Positions 1-11,407 of a stretch of 64,000 nt of DNA are shown here, in pieces (the stretch's first letter is position 1; every line of letters starts with the position of its first letter). Under the pieces are notes generated by a model. The model was given only the letters and a program-made list of their open reading frames with translations, was not told where the DNA came from and did not search any database. The position numbers and the translations under genes were made by a program. Origin of the DNA: Bryopsis sp. KO-2023 (Eukaryota; Chlorophyta; Ulvophyceae; Bryopsidales; Bryopsidaceae); the NCBI GenBank assembly GCA_030272585.1, contig BSYQ01000005.1, forward strand, positions 3,286,001-3,350,000, written 5' to 3'.

Positions 1-488
1 TAGTTGGACGTGGACAAGGGTGGATTTCGATTGCAGGCAGCTGGGTAGCACTCCTTTGTGGAATGGGCGCACTCAACAAAGCTTTCAGCTTCAACGTAAT
101 GCATTTGACAAGAAAGGAAAGAACAAATTCCCAATCGGATGGCCCTGCCAGACATACATCACAGCCACATGCGACCATCCGAAAGGAGAATGGCGACTCG
201 ATGTCATTTCCCACCACTCGATTCATGCTGCAGCACAGCAGATCGATTGCTGCCTACCGTTCCCCAGCATCGCATTGCTGTTAGACAGCATGGTGCGCAC
301 CGATCAACCACTAGGGAACGTTCGCAAACTGATCGCATAGATCCACCCACATCAGTCCAGCATCCAAAAACATCGCAACAGAAAACAGACCCCTGCACCC
401 CACAATCAGGACCCAGAGATCCATTCAGGGCAGCACACATGCCATGCCATCATCGCATCGCATGGACCTTGATTTTCTCCCCCACCCC
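1..488. other. Unassigned flank downstream of the ARID gene
   Basis: Open frames exist on both strands, but none shows a domain, a convincing splice site or a compositional bias. It may hold the 3' UTR of the ARID gene, or further exons if a GTGAGG donor just before that gene's apparent stop is used. I see nothing else here. Confidence 0.3.
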
Positions 489-1816
489 TCACCCGCCAGC
501 AGCATCGATTTCCGCCCCCTCCTCGTCGCGTTTTCCACCCTTCCCGTTGCTCCTCTGTCGTTTGTTCCGCGTCACCAGCGCGGGCCCATAAAAGATGTGC
601 TCGTCGACGCAGCGCTTGTTGGTGAAAGGACCCGGCTGGTCGAGTTCATCGGACATCGCCAAATCCGGGCAAATGCTCTGCAGCGCACACACACACACAC
701 CGAAAACTCAGTTGCGCTACCACCACAGATCAAAATCCATCGAATGTCAGCGTCATGCGCCGCCGTCCGATCGGCGAACCCCATTGTTGGGGGTTTCAGA
801 TGCATCTGATCGACCGGGTGCAAAACACACGGGCTCGGAAAAGAGAATCAGGGGGCGGCGAGATGCTCACCCTTTCATAGGGCAACAAGCAGCGCGCGTA
901 GATCCTCTTGACATGGTATGAAAGGTTTGTCATAGACCTCGGTGGATTGAACTTACGACCCACCGCCGCCCAGTGCTTCGCTTGGCACACCTGTTTGTAC
1001 AGAAACGAAGGACACAACGCACAGATTCCCACTCAGCACTCCAATCCAGGTACCGCTGCATGCGGGGTTGATGTTCGGGGGAAAAAGAGAGGGGGGGCTG
1101 TCAATATCATCCTCAATTATCAGGCTGACCCTGTGGGGGGAAAATAGACAACTGGAAACTTGAAGGGATGCTCACTTTTGCAGAGCCGCCTCTTTCCTGG
1201 ACGGCGTGCCACAATTTCCTCAGATCCATTTCTTGCCTGTTGAAGATTGGCGGCTGGAAAAATGCAAAATTCACACCCTCATACACACGCATTCAGAAAT
1301 CGTAGAAACCCAGACAAACCACCCCCATCCCCCACACGAGATGCAATACGACAGTCCTATAGCACACTAAAAAAAAATCGTGGCGAGCCTCTGAAAATTC
1401 GCACATGGAATCCCTGGTGCCCAGAGCGCATGTCTTTTGAACATCTGCGTCATTGGCATTCAGGATCGCTGTGGGTTTCCGACAAATGTGTGGCCCCGCG
1501 TATGATTCATGATGTCAGGTGCTCATGAAACCCCCATCCCCCTGCACAACTCTTTCTCCGATCGCGAACCGAAAATGCATCTCACCCTCGGAAAGACATT
1601 CCCCAAACAGAACAGCGACTCTGCAAACGCGCATCCACAGAAATCGCGACGAGCGCCATCAAAATGCGTGTTGGAATTTTTTTTAATTTTTTTTGTAGGG
1701 AGGGGAAGAACTTTTCAGCGAACCTTGAAGTGCTGCCCACGGGATTCATAGAATTGTCGCAGTTCCTCCACGAAATTTTCTTTCCGAGAAACGCCAGGAT
1801 CCACCGCATTCGCCAT
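489..1816 (-). CDS. ARID/BRIGHT DNA-binding domain protein (ARID only)
   Basis: Predicted nuclear protein of 165 aa with a single ARID fold, a helix-turn-helix domain that binds DNA, usually AT-rich. Exons: 489..677, 871..990, 1176..1236, 1586..1620, 1724..1816. All junctions keep phase and sum to 166 codons. The start is MANAVDPGVSRKENF at 1816. The ARID core runs from about residue 12 to 105: FVEELRQFYESRG, then QEMDLRKLWHAVQERGG, then a last helix with FNPPRSMTN, SYHVKRIY and LLPYE. The C-terminus is basic and then acidic. Exon 2 is only 35 nt, and the donor of exon 1 (GTTCGC) is weak. A GTGAGG donor overlaps the stop at 489, so more exons could lie downstream. Most ARID proteins carry extra domains (PHD, JmjC, HMG, SWI/SNF regions); none is seen here. 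The fold is confident; the complex it serves is unknown. Confidence 0.75.
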
Positions 1817-3170
1817 CATAAAAAGAGTTCGTTTCCAAACGCACACTCACCAAAAAAAAAAAAAAAAAAGAACCCAACAAATTACAGATAAAAAAAAAAT
1901 GCTGCTGTACTGTTTTTTTTTTTTCCTTTTCTTTTCTCGTCCCCCTTTTCTTCTTTCTTCTTGCGATCTCTTTTCTTCCTGCTCGCTCCTTTTTCTTGTT
2001 TTATTTCGTATTCGACCCCCCTGGGTGAATGTTCGCTGTGCACTTCCAGAGGGCAAACCAATGCAATCGGTTTTGTAAATGAAATGCTCTCGCGATGTGT
2101 TTTCCCGCCAGCAGCTGATGTTTTGATGTAAGGGGGCTGCGGGTCAAAAAATCTGCTTTATCCTTGGGTCGGGGTCGAGACTGCAAGATGTCGCTGGTGG
2201 TGTGACATCATATGCGATGTCGAAGGGTGCGCGATGTGTAACGGAAATTGTGCTTGTGTGGATGAATGAGGGGAGGGGGGCGGGTCTCTCCCGTTTGGCT
2301 GGCGTCGCCAGCCAACCGGTCGTTTCGCGCATTCTTCACCGTCGCGTTTTGAACGGCTCCTTTCCGCAGCGATGTCGTTGCGCGGACATCTGTTCTCTTT
2401 TTTGTTCAGTTTTGAGGTTTCGGACGCTGGGCATCTGAACGACTCGTTTCGTGTGGTGTGTGGAGCATGTCCCGCAACGCAGCTCGCAGACAGCACCGCC
2501 TCGAGGACCGAATCTCCCGATGTCCTTCGTGTGCACCCCCTCACTGAACACCAACATGCATCATGCGTCAGCGAAAAGCAGATCTCTGGTTTTCTTCTGG
2601 CAGAGACATGCATGCATCTGGTCATCCCTTGTGAACTGTGTGTGTTCTTCTTGATATATTTTTTTTGTTTTCTCTCCCACAGGGAGACCACTCTGTCAAT
2701 ATATGCTGTCTGAATATATATATATATATATATGTGTGTGTGCGCGTGTACCTCACGTTATTTTTGCATTTGCCCTCTGCATTTTTTTCAGGGAGATGCA
2801 CCATTTTTTTGCCACATGCAATCAAACCGGAAAGAAGACAGACAACCAAGACTGATAGCAATTTGCTGCTGCTTTTTTTCTTTTTCTTTTTTTCCTTTCA
2901 AATTCATTACTTTGTGCTAGATGAGATTCTTCTTCCCCCATCGGACACCACCCCTCCTCCCCAATATTAGCAGAATTCACAGCAAACATAACCTCCATTT
3001 TTCACTGCTGCAGTCTGTTGCTTTCCCATTTTTTTTTCTTGGCCCAGTCTGTGTATGGAGCACAGTTCATCCCAAGTAATAAATTTGGAGTGACATCATA
3101 CAGACGTTTCTTTTTTTCTTTTCGGCCAGTTTCAGACTTTTTTTTCCTTCTCTCTTTTTTTGCCTGTCTA
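1817..3170. other. Intergenic region between TIM23 3' end and ARID start
   Basis: About 1.35 kb rich in A and T runs, with a short (TA)n/(TG)n tract near 2716-2745. It should contain the ARID gene promoter (minus strand) and the TIM23 3' UTR. Frames of up to 177 codons exist near 2158-2691 but lack splice logic or a recognisable domain, so no gene is called. Confidence 0.4.
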
Positions 3171-5252
3171 CTATAAACCCCTCACGAATTGTCGACCGAT
3201 GAGAAGACCGACTGAAAGTGCAACCCCAACTCCCCCGGCATACGCTGCTTTCAAGGGGCCCCTCGGAGATCGATAAAGAGCTCCAGTTAAAAACCCTGCA
3301 TGGAACAAATCAAATTGAGAAAATAAAGGCTCTGTAAAAAAATCCCCTCAGGTATCAAGATCTATGCCCTGCATGGAAAAAAAATTACTCTATGGATTCA
3401 CCGACCGCCCTTTCTGCATTTCAGTGTTCTCCGAACAGTCGAAGCACTGCTGCCAGGATTCGAACTGTAGGGACCCATATGCCCACCTGGCCTTTTTCTA
3501 TTTATTATTTTAGAAAGACAGATATGTGTGCAAAAAAAAAATAAAAAAATTGAAACCCACCAGCTCCAAGAGTGTCGAGCCCAGCAGGCACATAGGACTC
3601 CCCAAAGTAGTTGATCCCGCTTTCGAACGCTGCGAAGAAAAGCCCCAACGTGCCCAAAGCATTGCCAGATTTTCTTCCAGCCTGACCTGCAACCACACCA
3701 TCACGAAGAGTGTGACATCACACGATTTGCTCCACAAAAAGTCAACGAGACTCTCTCCGATCATGCTCAACATGGGCTGGAATTCTGCCGAGGGAAAACC
3801 CCAACCCCGGTCCCACCAAGACAGATTTATGCTTTCAAAACATCCATGTTGCTAAAACCCTTCCCAACCCCAGCCATCCATGGTTTACAGGTGCTTCACC
3901 ACCTTTTTTTTTCTCCGATTTCTGTTCTGAAATGGTTGAAATCACGATATCTTCTGTGATATTGTGGTTTCAGCAATGGGTCTTTTCCCCTTGTTGATTC
4001 CAATTGTACACACAAAAAGAAAACAGACAACCATAATCACCTGTCGTGTTGAGAAATCTGTTAATGAGAACTCTTCTGCTCTCGATTTGAACTTCAGATT
4101 TGCTGGTCATTAGTTGACCCATTCCGTAGGCACCCCCAGCCAAAGCCCCTGCAAACGCCGAAACGAGCAACAATTCGACTAAAGAAAAACCACCTCCAAA
4201 AAAAAAAAGAAGAGATTTTTTTTCTATTTGTTTCATGAAGTATGGGTACAACCCCATCCCTTTTTTAAAATTTTTTCCAAACCCAAGAATCCACCCTTAA
4301 AAGGGTTTTGAAGGCGTCAGCCTCATTTTGTTGAAACAATTGAAATGGCACCCCCCCCCCCCAAAAAAAAAAAGAAAAAAGGAATTAAAAAAATAATAAT
4401 AACAAGATAAATACTACATGAATTTAACAGAAGCATGAATTATTATCTATATAATTGCAGGCCAACACAACTCTGTGGACGGGCAACTCGGATTATTTTG
4501 ACGAGAGAGTTTTTGCTTTCACCGTAATATACTTTAAGAAATCATTGTTACAATTATGGGGCGAAAATTGATTGATTAAAAAAACTGAACCCCTTTCATA
4601 ACAGGAAAAAACAATCTGCTTGGAAAAAATTCATAAATGTTCAGTTCAGGGAAGAAACACACTTGCTATTCATTCCAAGAAAATTCCGCTTTTCTGGAAA
4701 GGGGGAGGGGGGCTCATACATATTTCTTTCCAAATATGCATGAGCATCTCCAATCCTTTGTTCAGTTTCCTCTATCATTATTCAAATATTTTCCTTTAAC
4801 AATGAATTGATTCCAGCTCCTCCCCCCCCCCAAAAAAAAAGAAAAACATATAAAAATATATTTTAATATAGAAATTAAGAAAGTGGAAAAAGCGTCGAGT
4901 TTTTATTTCTGGCTCAATCTTCACCTCCAAGGTATCCGACGCCCGTGTAATAACACAAGTTCTCCCCAACGCTGCGCCTCTTCTTGGTGTCCTCGACGAA
5001 CAAAAACTCGGGCTCCTCTGGAAGTCGAAACCCGTTGTTAAGTTTTATCGCGGCCGAAATCCCGGCGTAAGGATCATAAAACTTCTCGTCGCTATTCACA
5101 GCGGAATCCCCAGCCGACGCGAAACTGGGAGCCGATGTGGAAGAGGGGGAATCTCGCAACACCTCCTCCGCCGACAAGATTGGTTGAGCGCTCGGAGTCG
5201 CCTCGGGCTCTTGCGGGGAAGATTTCGAACTCAGTCGGCTGAAGAATCCCAT
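3171..5252 (-). CDS. TIM23: Mitochondrial import channel subunit Tim23
   Basis: Core pore subunit of the TIM23 presequence translocase in the mitochondrial inner membrane. Exons: 3171..3295, 3561..3686, 4041..4148, 4925..5252; phases close exactly to 228 aa. The N-terminal third (to about residue 75) is Ser/Pro/Ala rich and disordered. Then come the family signature DPYAGISAAIKL, FRLPEEPEFLF and RRSVGENLCYYTGVGYLGG, followed by four glycine-rich hydrophobic segments: GALAGGAYGMGQ, SGNALGTLGLFFAAFESG, GAGGFLTGALYRSPRGP and AYAGGVGVALSVGLLIG. The wording around PEFLF and RRS-GENL is closer to plant than to animal Tim23. I chose MGFFSRL at 5252; an in-frame ATG lies 8 codons upstream at 5276. 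The gene faces HAKAI across 276 bp. Tim17 and Tim50 family members were considered, but the order of motifs fits Tim23. Confidence 0.93.
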
Positions 5253-5528
5253 GTCGCCTATTAACACGCCAATCACGCGAAACAGAAGCGGAAAAAACGC
5301 TGTTCCGACTGGGGTGGGTGGGTAAACAGAAACAATAAATGCGGAAAAGAGAGGAGAACAGAAACTGACGACAGTATCTGGTGTGTGTCGCTTACGTGAG
5401 CATCACCCAATCGATAGGATTTGTACGACAGCCGAATCTACCTTCACGAGGTCACACTCTGCGACTAGGAACCAAATTTTCGTTTACGTTTGGCCGGAGC
5501 GGCGTGGTGCGTCGTGAGCAAACACTCG
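5253..5528. promoter_or_regulatory. Divergent promoter between TIM23 and HAKAI
   Basis: A 276-bp head-to-head gap separates the two start codons, so both promoters must lie in or across it. No clear TATA box is seen on either side. Assignment rests on gene geometry only. Confidence 0.45.
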
Positions 5529-6777
5529 ATGGCGGTGGAATCGGAACATAAGGTGAGGGATATTATCAAGAAACGAATTATTTTGCTTCCAGTTTGTCGT
5601 TTTTCGTTCTTCCCGCGGCGAGAGGGACAAGCCCGTGAAAGACGTCAAGGATTGTGCTTCGAGAGCGATTCACCCCGCAAATATTGATGGGGAGAATATT
5701 GCACCTTGCGTTTCTCGATCAAATTGGTTTCAGGAAAGCGTGGGTCGCTTACACAAGGGGGTGCCGGGGGATAGAGTGCATTTTTGCTCCAGCTGCGTTT
5801 TCCCGATTGCGGTGTATGGGAGGCTATCGCCCTGCCTGCACACGTTTTGTCTGACGTGCGCCGCCGACATGGAGAAATGCTTCATGTGAGCAATCGTGAT
5901 CATTATTTTCCCTTCCTTTTTCCAAGACGCTACTTTTTCTTTTTTTTTTTTTTTTTGAATGAGTGTATTACCTCTGGACACTATTTGCAATTGGATGGTG
6001 TTTTTGATTCTTGTTTTTCTGAATCATTTACTTGGTACTTTTGTTAATTGAAAAAAATATTTATTTTTTGTTAATCTATTCCTTGTGTGAAGAATATTTG
6101 GTTCACCCTAGCTTATTTACTACAAACGGTGCATCCTAGCAAAAATTGTGACAGACCGACCAACTATTTTTTCATCAAAAGGTGGGGAGCTTGGGCTTAG
6201 ACTGCACCGCACTGCTGACAGCAGGTGGTATTCTTGGTGTTCAGTTGCCATGCCAACATCAATCGGATAGAAAGGGTGCAAGGAGATGTGCCTTTGTTCG
6301 TGTCAGCCATCACGCTCCAAAGTTTCAAATGTGAGTCACCCTTTCGAGGAGGAGGAGGAGGGGGGTCTCCAGACCTGCTGTTTTACTCAATGCCGCAAGC
6401 ATTTCCTGTGCAATTTATATTTCCACATGAATATATGATATATTTCCACTTTGGATATAGTCAAGTTACTGCTGACTTTTTGATTCTTGCATCCTTTTTC
6501 CCGCTCCTCTCCTTTGGGTCAACCAAGGTGAAGTTTTCTGCAGTTGAATTCTCAACTAATTTTCTAGGATTGTTTCGTTTTTTCATTTCAGTATTTAGTA
6601 AGCTTTCGAACTGTGGGTGTGTGGTGTTGTGCAGCTGAGGATGATTTGAGACAACACACGAAGAGAGTCCATTCCTCGTTGCTTTCCAAACAAGAAGGTC
6701 CGATATTCGAACCACACATTCACAAAGCCCTTCCAAATCCAGGTGCAGGCCACCATCCCCTGGGTCGACCACCATAA
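5529..6777 (+). CDS. HAKAI: HAKAI-type RING E3 ubiquitin ligase (m6A writer subunit)
   Basis: HAKAI/CBLL1 proteins are RING E3 ligases that also belong to the mRNA N6-adenosine methyltransferase complex. Exons: 5529..5552, 5593..5885, 6245..6330, 6635..6777, giving 181 aa. The RING begins VHFCSSCVFPIAVYGRLSPC, continues with HTFCLTCA, and closes with CFICHANINRIERVQGD; a junction inside the closing CxxC completes the second half. After it, SEDDLRQHTKRVH matches the second half of the family's C2H2 (HYB) finger, with both His present. The two Cys expected upstream of this are absent: the stretch reads LFVSAITLQSF. The C-terminus ends early (GHHPLGRPP), so the long Pro-rich tail common in the family is missing or lies in exons I did not find. 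RING spacing and wording fit plant HAKAI best. Confidence 0.85.
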
Positions 6778-7100
6778 GGCACGCAAGCTAGCAACTGCAC
6801 GGTAGTTTCCACATTACTAAGACAGGTATTCTTTTAAAACCTTTTCCATCTTTCACTTTAGCTTTTTTTTTTCCTTGGTTTCTTTTTCTATTCGGCAGGC
6901 AATGATGGTGGAATAGAATAGGCCCTCAGTCATGGTCAAGAAAATAACTTTGGGGATTCGTGTTTTTTTTTTTTCTTTGTTTGATTCTCCTTGAATCGCT
7001 CCTTGAATCAGCGTGTCAGACTTTCCATGTCGCTTCCTCGTTTCGAATGAAAAAAAAAATGACACAAAAATCTCATTACAAAAGTGCATGTGTGGGTTTC
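6778..7100. other. Convergent 3' gap between HAKAI and the PsbP gene
   Basis: Short AT-rich spacer with T runs, holding the 3' UTRs of two convergent genes. Nothing else is seen. Confidence 0.4.
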
Positions 7101-9637
7101 TCAAATGAAACCAAATCCTGCTGCTGTGGCCTTGAGCATGTCTCCGTCTTGAAGCCACTCGGATTCAGGGCATTGAGCATTCAACGAGAACAATGAGTCA
7201 GACCTACACATAAAAAAGCACAAAACGAAATGAAACACTCCATCTACAGCGAGGCGAAATTGACATTTGCATGCAAAATCATCCCTGGCCAGGTTGGTGT
7301 GAATTTTAGAGGCATCGAGCGATTGTTATTGAGACAGGGGTTCACCAGAGAATCAGGCAGCACTATGAGTTCAAACAAAAAAGCAGGAAATAACATAAAA
7401 TGCCCACTCACTTCACTGCATACACGGAGATGTTGTGTCGGTACCAGGCCTGCGTCCTGACCGTGTATTCCAGAGTGTAGTAGGCTTGCTGATTCTCATC
7501 AATTCTGCATGAAGTTGGGGAATAAAAAAGAAAACCCCTCAGAAAAGCAACCCTGTGATCCAGCCAAGTGTCACCCTACCCAAAACAACGAAACATTTCC
7601 TTCCAAGATCATCCACGATTGATCAATTTGATCGAGCGGAGCTGAGGGACACTGCAGTGGTTGATAATTCCATTTGAAAGGCCCCAGACCATGGTCAAGT
7701 TACAAATCAAGGCAACCTCCACATTCTCGACTTCACCATTGTTTTCTTTGAATGAATTCTTGTTTAGCACCTACCTCTGCTCAGCAGACAACAGAGTTGC
7801 ATTTTTCCCAGAGCCCTCCGGTGCGATCACAGTGTCCAGCAGCTTCTGTCCAGCTTCCTCAGGGTTTCCCAGACTTGCAAGCGTGAATCCAGGGGCGATC
7901 GGGGCCACCACGACACTCACATTCTCCTCGCCTCTGGAACACTCCACGAAAAGCCAAACATAAGGCATCGTCATTTAACGCCCCCAGCAGATTAATCGAA
8001 AGATAGAAAAAAAAGCTACAGAAGCTGTCATTTCTGCTTCGATGCGAAAAACTGGGTTTGTTTTTTCCTTCGAGTGATCCTTTGAGGAGTGAGACGTCTT
8101 CATTGAGCATTTTTCAATCAACTGTTTTTTCAATCACAATGAAACTGGGTAGAACAGAAATAAAAAGCCAATACTTGAGTATTGGTTTTAGCCCCTCCCC
8201 CCCCCCCCAAAAAAAAAAGAAAAGAAAAAACACTCAAAGCAAGTGAGTGTGACATGGGTGTTTTTCATCTTGAAAAAAAAGAAAGCAAATAGGAGGATTA
8301 CACTCACGTGGTCCCTGGGGGACCGAAGGCTGCCACAGGCTCCAGCGATGTTCGTTTTCTTTTTTCCCTGATCGATGGCAGGTCCAGCGGATTTTGCCGT
8401 TCGATTCTTTCGGCTGCTCTCAGCACCAAGGATTGATCAGCCAGCCAATACGAAGGGTACCGAAATTCTGGAGACATATCAATCAACATTTTTCGATGCT
8501 GAAAAACTGGAAGGATACTGAAGTGCTGTGGAACTGGCCAATCAAACTCAATAACGAAAAAGTTCGAGAAAACATATATGGGAATGTGTTTTGGGTTTTG
8601 TTGAAACTCACCGAATCCATATGAATAGTCCACACAGCGCTTGAACCCTTTCACTGGCACCACGATATCCGCTTTGATTTTGGATGCAAATTTTCCATCA
8701 TCAAGTCCCAATAGGAAGCTCGTGATCCCACCCAGATTACCACCGAGAGCTCGAAAAGAAGAAAAGAAAACAACAGAAAAAATAAATGATTTGTTGTGGT
8801 ACAGTAGAGTATTTGTTGATGCATTCAATTCAAGCTAACCCACCACTCCTGCGAATTACCCGATGATCCTGATCAAATTAATGAACCATCGATTCTATAT
8901 ATTCCTTAAAATTATGTATATATATTTCTTAAAGGATCCAATTAACTCTGGGGGAATGGTTTTTTTGGTACAGGCAATGTGGTGTTATGTAATGGTTCGC
9001 TACCTTGGACCCTTGATCTAGCTTTTCAACCTAAAAAAAAAAATGGAAAATGAAAAACAGTCAAAACCTTAGAAACAGATACATGATCGGGCATGTTTTA
9101 GGTCCCTTTCCCTCGAAAAAAATAAAGAATATAGATCTCTGCATGTACCTTCTTACCAACAAAAGTAGAGAAGGCGATTCCTTGGATGGCTCTTCTCCTG
9201 TCTGGCAGCGTCCCGCCCCATTGGATGGTCTGCACCGGATCTAAAGGATTTGGACGAGGCTCTGACGACTCTGATAGACACAACACGCGACAAATTTTTA
9301 CACCCGAAAAGCGAAACCGTAGAAAGAACAAAAAACACGGTCATAAGAAGATTCGCTTTGCCAAGCACTGCGTGATTTTTGGGAGGGTGACGTCTCGCAG
9401 GAAAAGTGTCCCACATGGCGAAAGACAAGATGGGGGACGTTCTACCGCCAACCCGCGAATCCAAGCTGAATCTCGCTCACCAGTGGAAGACTGAGGAGGG
9501 GTCCCCTTGCCACCCTCATCGTCGGGGCTCGCTCCACAAATAAGTCGTCGCGGGGACTGGCGCCGAGTGACGACCGGGACCGATTGTCTAAGGGTTGCGC
9601 TTAGCTGACAGCGACACGTGCAGCCCGCCGCCCTCAT
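7101..9637 (-). CDS. PsbP-domain protein, chloroplast thylakoid lumen
   Basis: PsbP-fold proteins sit in the thylakoid lumen and support photosystem II or other complexes. Exons: 7101..7203, 7412..7504, 7775..7933, 8308..8467, 8612..8749, 9157..9270, 9481..9637; 307 aa with every phase matching. Residues 1 to about 55 are Arg/Ser/Thr rich without a hydrophobic core, like a primary-plastid transit peptide. PDRRRAIQGIAFSTFVALGG then resembles a twin-arginine lumen signal. The PsbP domain follows: GFKRCVDYSYGFEFRYPSYW, EPVAAFGPPGT, NVSVVVAPIAPGFTLASLG, ATLLSAEQR, YYTLEYTV, WYRHNISVYA and SLNAQCPESEW at the C-terminus. It could be a PPD (PsbP-domain) family member rather than PsbP itself, because the RYP...W and EPVAAFGPPGT block is typical of PPD proteins. 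Two introns carry T-then-G homopolymers on the sense strand. Confidence 0.9.
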
Positions 9638-11407
9638 CAGAACGCCGCCAGAAACTAATTTCTGGAATATGCCTGCAGCGCTGGCGGCTGTGCGTGAGAA
9701 AGCGCGAGTGCCAGAAACTGGAAGCAAAAGGCACACAAATCTCCAGAAACTGTCCCATCCAATGAGAAAGGTGGATAATAATAATAAAGTAATTAATGTA
9801 ATCAATTCCACGGCCAATTCACCCAGTTTTGGGGCCAGATACTTCAAGGCAAAGCAAAAGTATTGCACCAACCTCACGCTCTGCTGAATGGGTTGAACGC
9901 AATTTTTGGCCTTGTTTTCCAAGATGCAACTCAATGATCCATAGATATTCATTGAAATGAAACTCTTGAAGTGGTAATGACTACTGTTGTGCAGGCGGTA
10001 TGGCAGAATATTTTCATATTTATATTTAAAAGTCGAATTCAAGTCCTGCGAATTGGCACATTGTACAAGCATCAACAAGCACTTCTTGAGAAGGAAATTA
10101 TTCACTTCCTTTCTCATGCTGTTCACAAGCTTTGCGGAAAAATAGCAACAGATATTTTTTCATTGGACACAATCGATATATATACTGTAATACGCAAATC
10201 TTTCACATTGCTTTAGGATCGCTAGTCTTTTTTTTCGCCTGCCTTATTTTCGTTTCCAAAGATGGGCGCGAAATAACGCAGGCGCGAAAATAAAGGAGGC
10301 GCGAAAGAAATGCATGGCGAGAAAGAAGTGTAGACGCGAAAGACTACTTAAAACTGTTCTACAATCACGCCTCAAGACCACCAAAGTCCATTGAGTCGCC
10401 GTCAGCGGAGAGCTCGATCGAACGAACCCGAGCCACGTTTGCAACACCACCCCAAATGTCAACCAGAGATTTTTCCTCCTACTCTATTTTCGTTCATGCT
10501 TTATTTTCGCGCCTGCTTTATTTTCGTTCCTGCTCTTTTTTCGCCTGCCTTATTTTCGTGCTTTGGTCCGCGCGCGAAAATAAGGTAGCGCGAAAAGATT
10601 TGCGTATTACAGTATATAAGTTTATTTTTAAAAAGGCATATGTCTTTCAACATATCGACCCATCAACCCTCGATGCGGTCAAGAAAGACAAAAAAAAATG
10701 AAAGCACATTAATCCCTCCCCCCCTCCTTTCACTCCTTAGAAAAACAGAAATGAGAAAAACAATAGACATAAAAAGATGCTGAAGCAAAAAAATCCCTAA
10801 TCCCTCCCAAACACCAATCAGTCCAGCAACGATTCATGGTGTCTTTTTTTCTTTTTTCTTCCCCTCTCAACTCGCCTCTCGGCCTTTTCCCCAAAAATAT
10901 AAAAACTGCGGATAATTTCGAAAAGAATGATATTTCCCTCACAGAAACCAGAAAAGATATCACAAATTTTCCCCCCCATAGAAATGCAGCCAAGAGAAAA
11001 AAAGAAAAAGAATCTTTCACTTTTTTTCCTTACTCCTTGCCCCTTTGAATGGAGGTTGTGCTTTCTGTTTCCTCAAAAACGGCTTCTTTTTTTTTTTGCC
11101 CCACAGATATTTTTTTGACACCAACGTTCTTCGTTGTCCGGTGTCAAACTTTTCTCTCTCCACCTTTGGCATGTTTTTTTTTCCCTTCACTTTTTTTGAA
11201 ACGCATTCCACTGCCCCAGAGAAACTTTTCACTCTCAAGCATGCATCCTGCACAACACCCCCTTTCCCACTCTCCATTCCAAAGAAAACCCAACCAACCT
11301 TAGCCCCATGACTACTTTTTTATGATAAATGAGAAATGATACCCATGCGATGCATATGTATATATATAATATACATGCATACATAAATATAAATGTATGG
11401 TGCTTGT
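9638..11407. other. Intergenic region with one MITE
   Basis: Contains the PsbP promoter side, the MITE at 10185-10612, and AT-rich sequence downstream of carbonic anhydrase. No gene could be supported; the frames here are low-complexity Phe/Lys runs. Confidence 0.4.
10185..10612. mobile_element. MITE, 428 bp, TA-type target duplication
   Basis: Inverted ends of about 20 bp: CTGTAATACGCAAATCTTT on the left and its reverse complement, ending CGTATTACAG, on the right. Both ends are flanked by TA (TATA on both sides), as expected for the Tc1/mariner group, though the AT-rich flanks make the exact duplication ambiguous. The interior is built of repeated, mutually inverted CGCCTGC and TTATTTTCG words and has no coding capacity. 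Confidence 0.7.

Noticed and set aside
2158-2691. Minus-strand frame of 177 codons
   Set aside because: No domain, biased composition or splice context; the region is upstream of the ARID gene.
3440-3490. tRNA in a TIM23 intron
   Set aside because: Only the B box (GTTCGAATCC) is recognisable; stem pairing around it fails.
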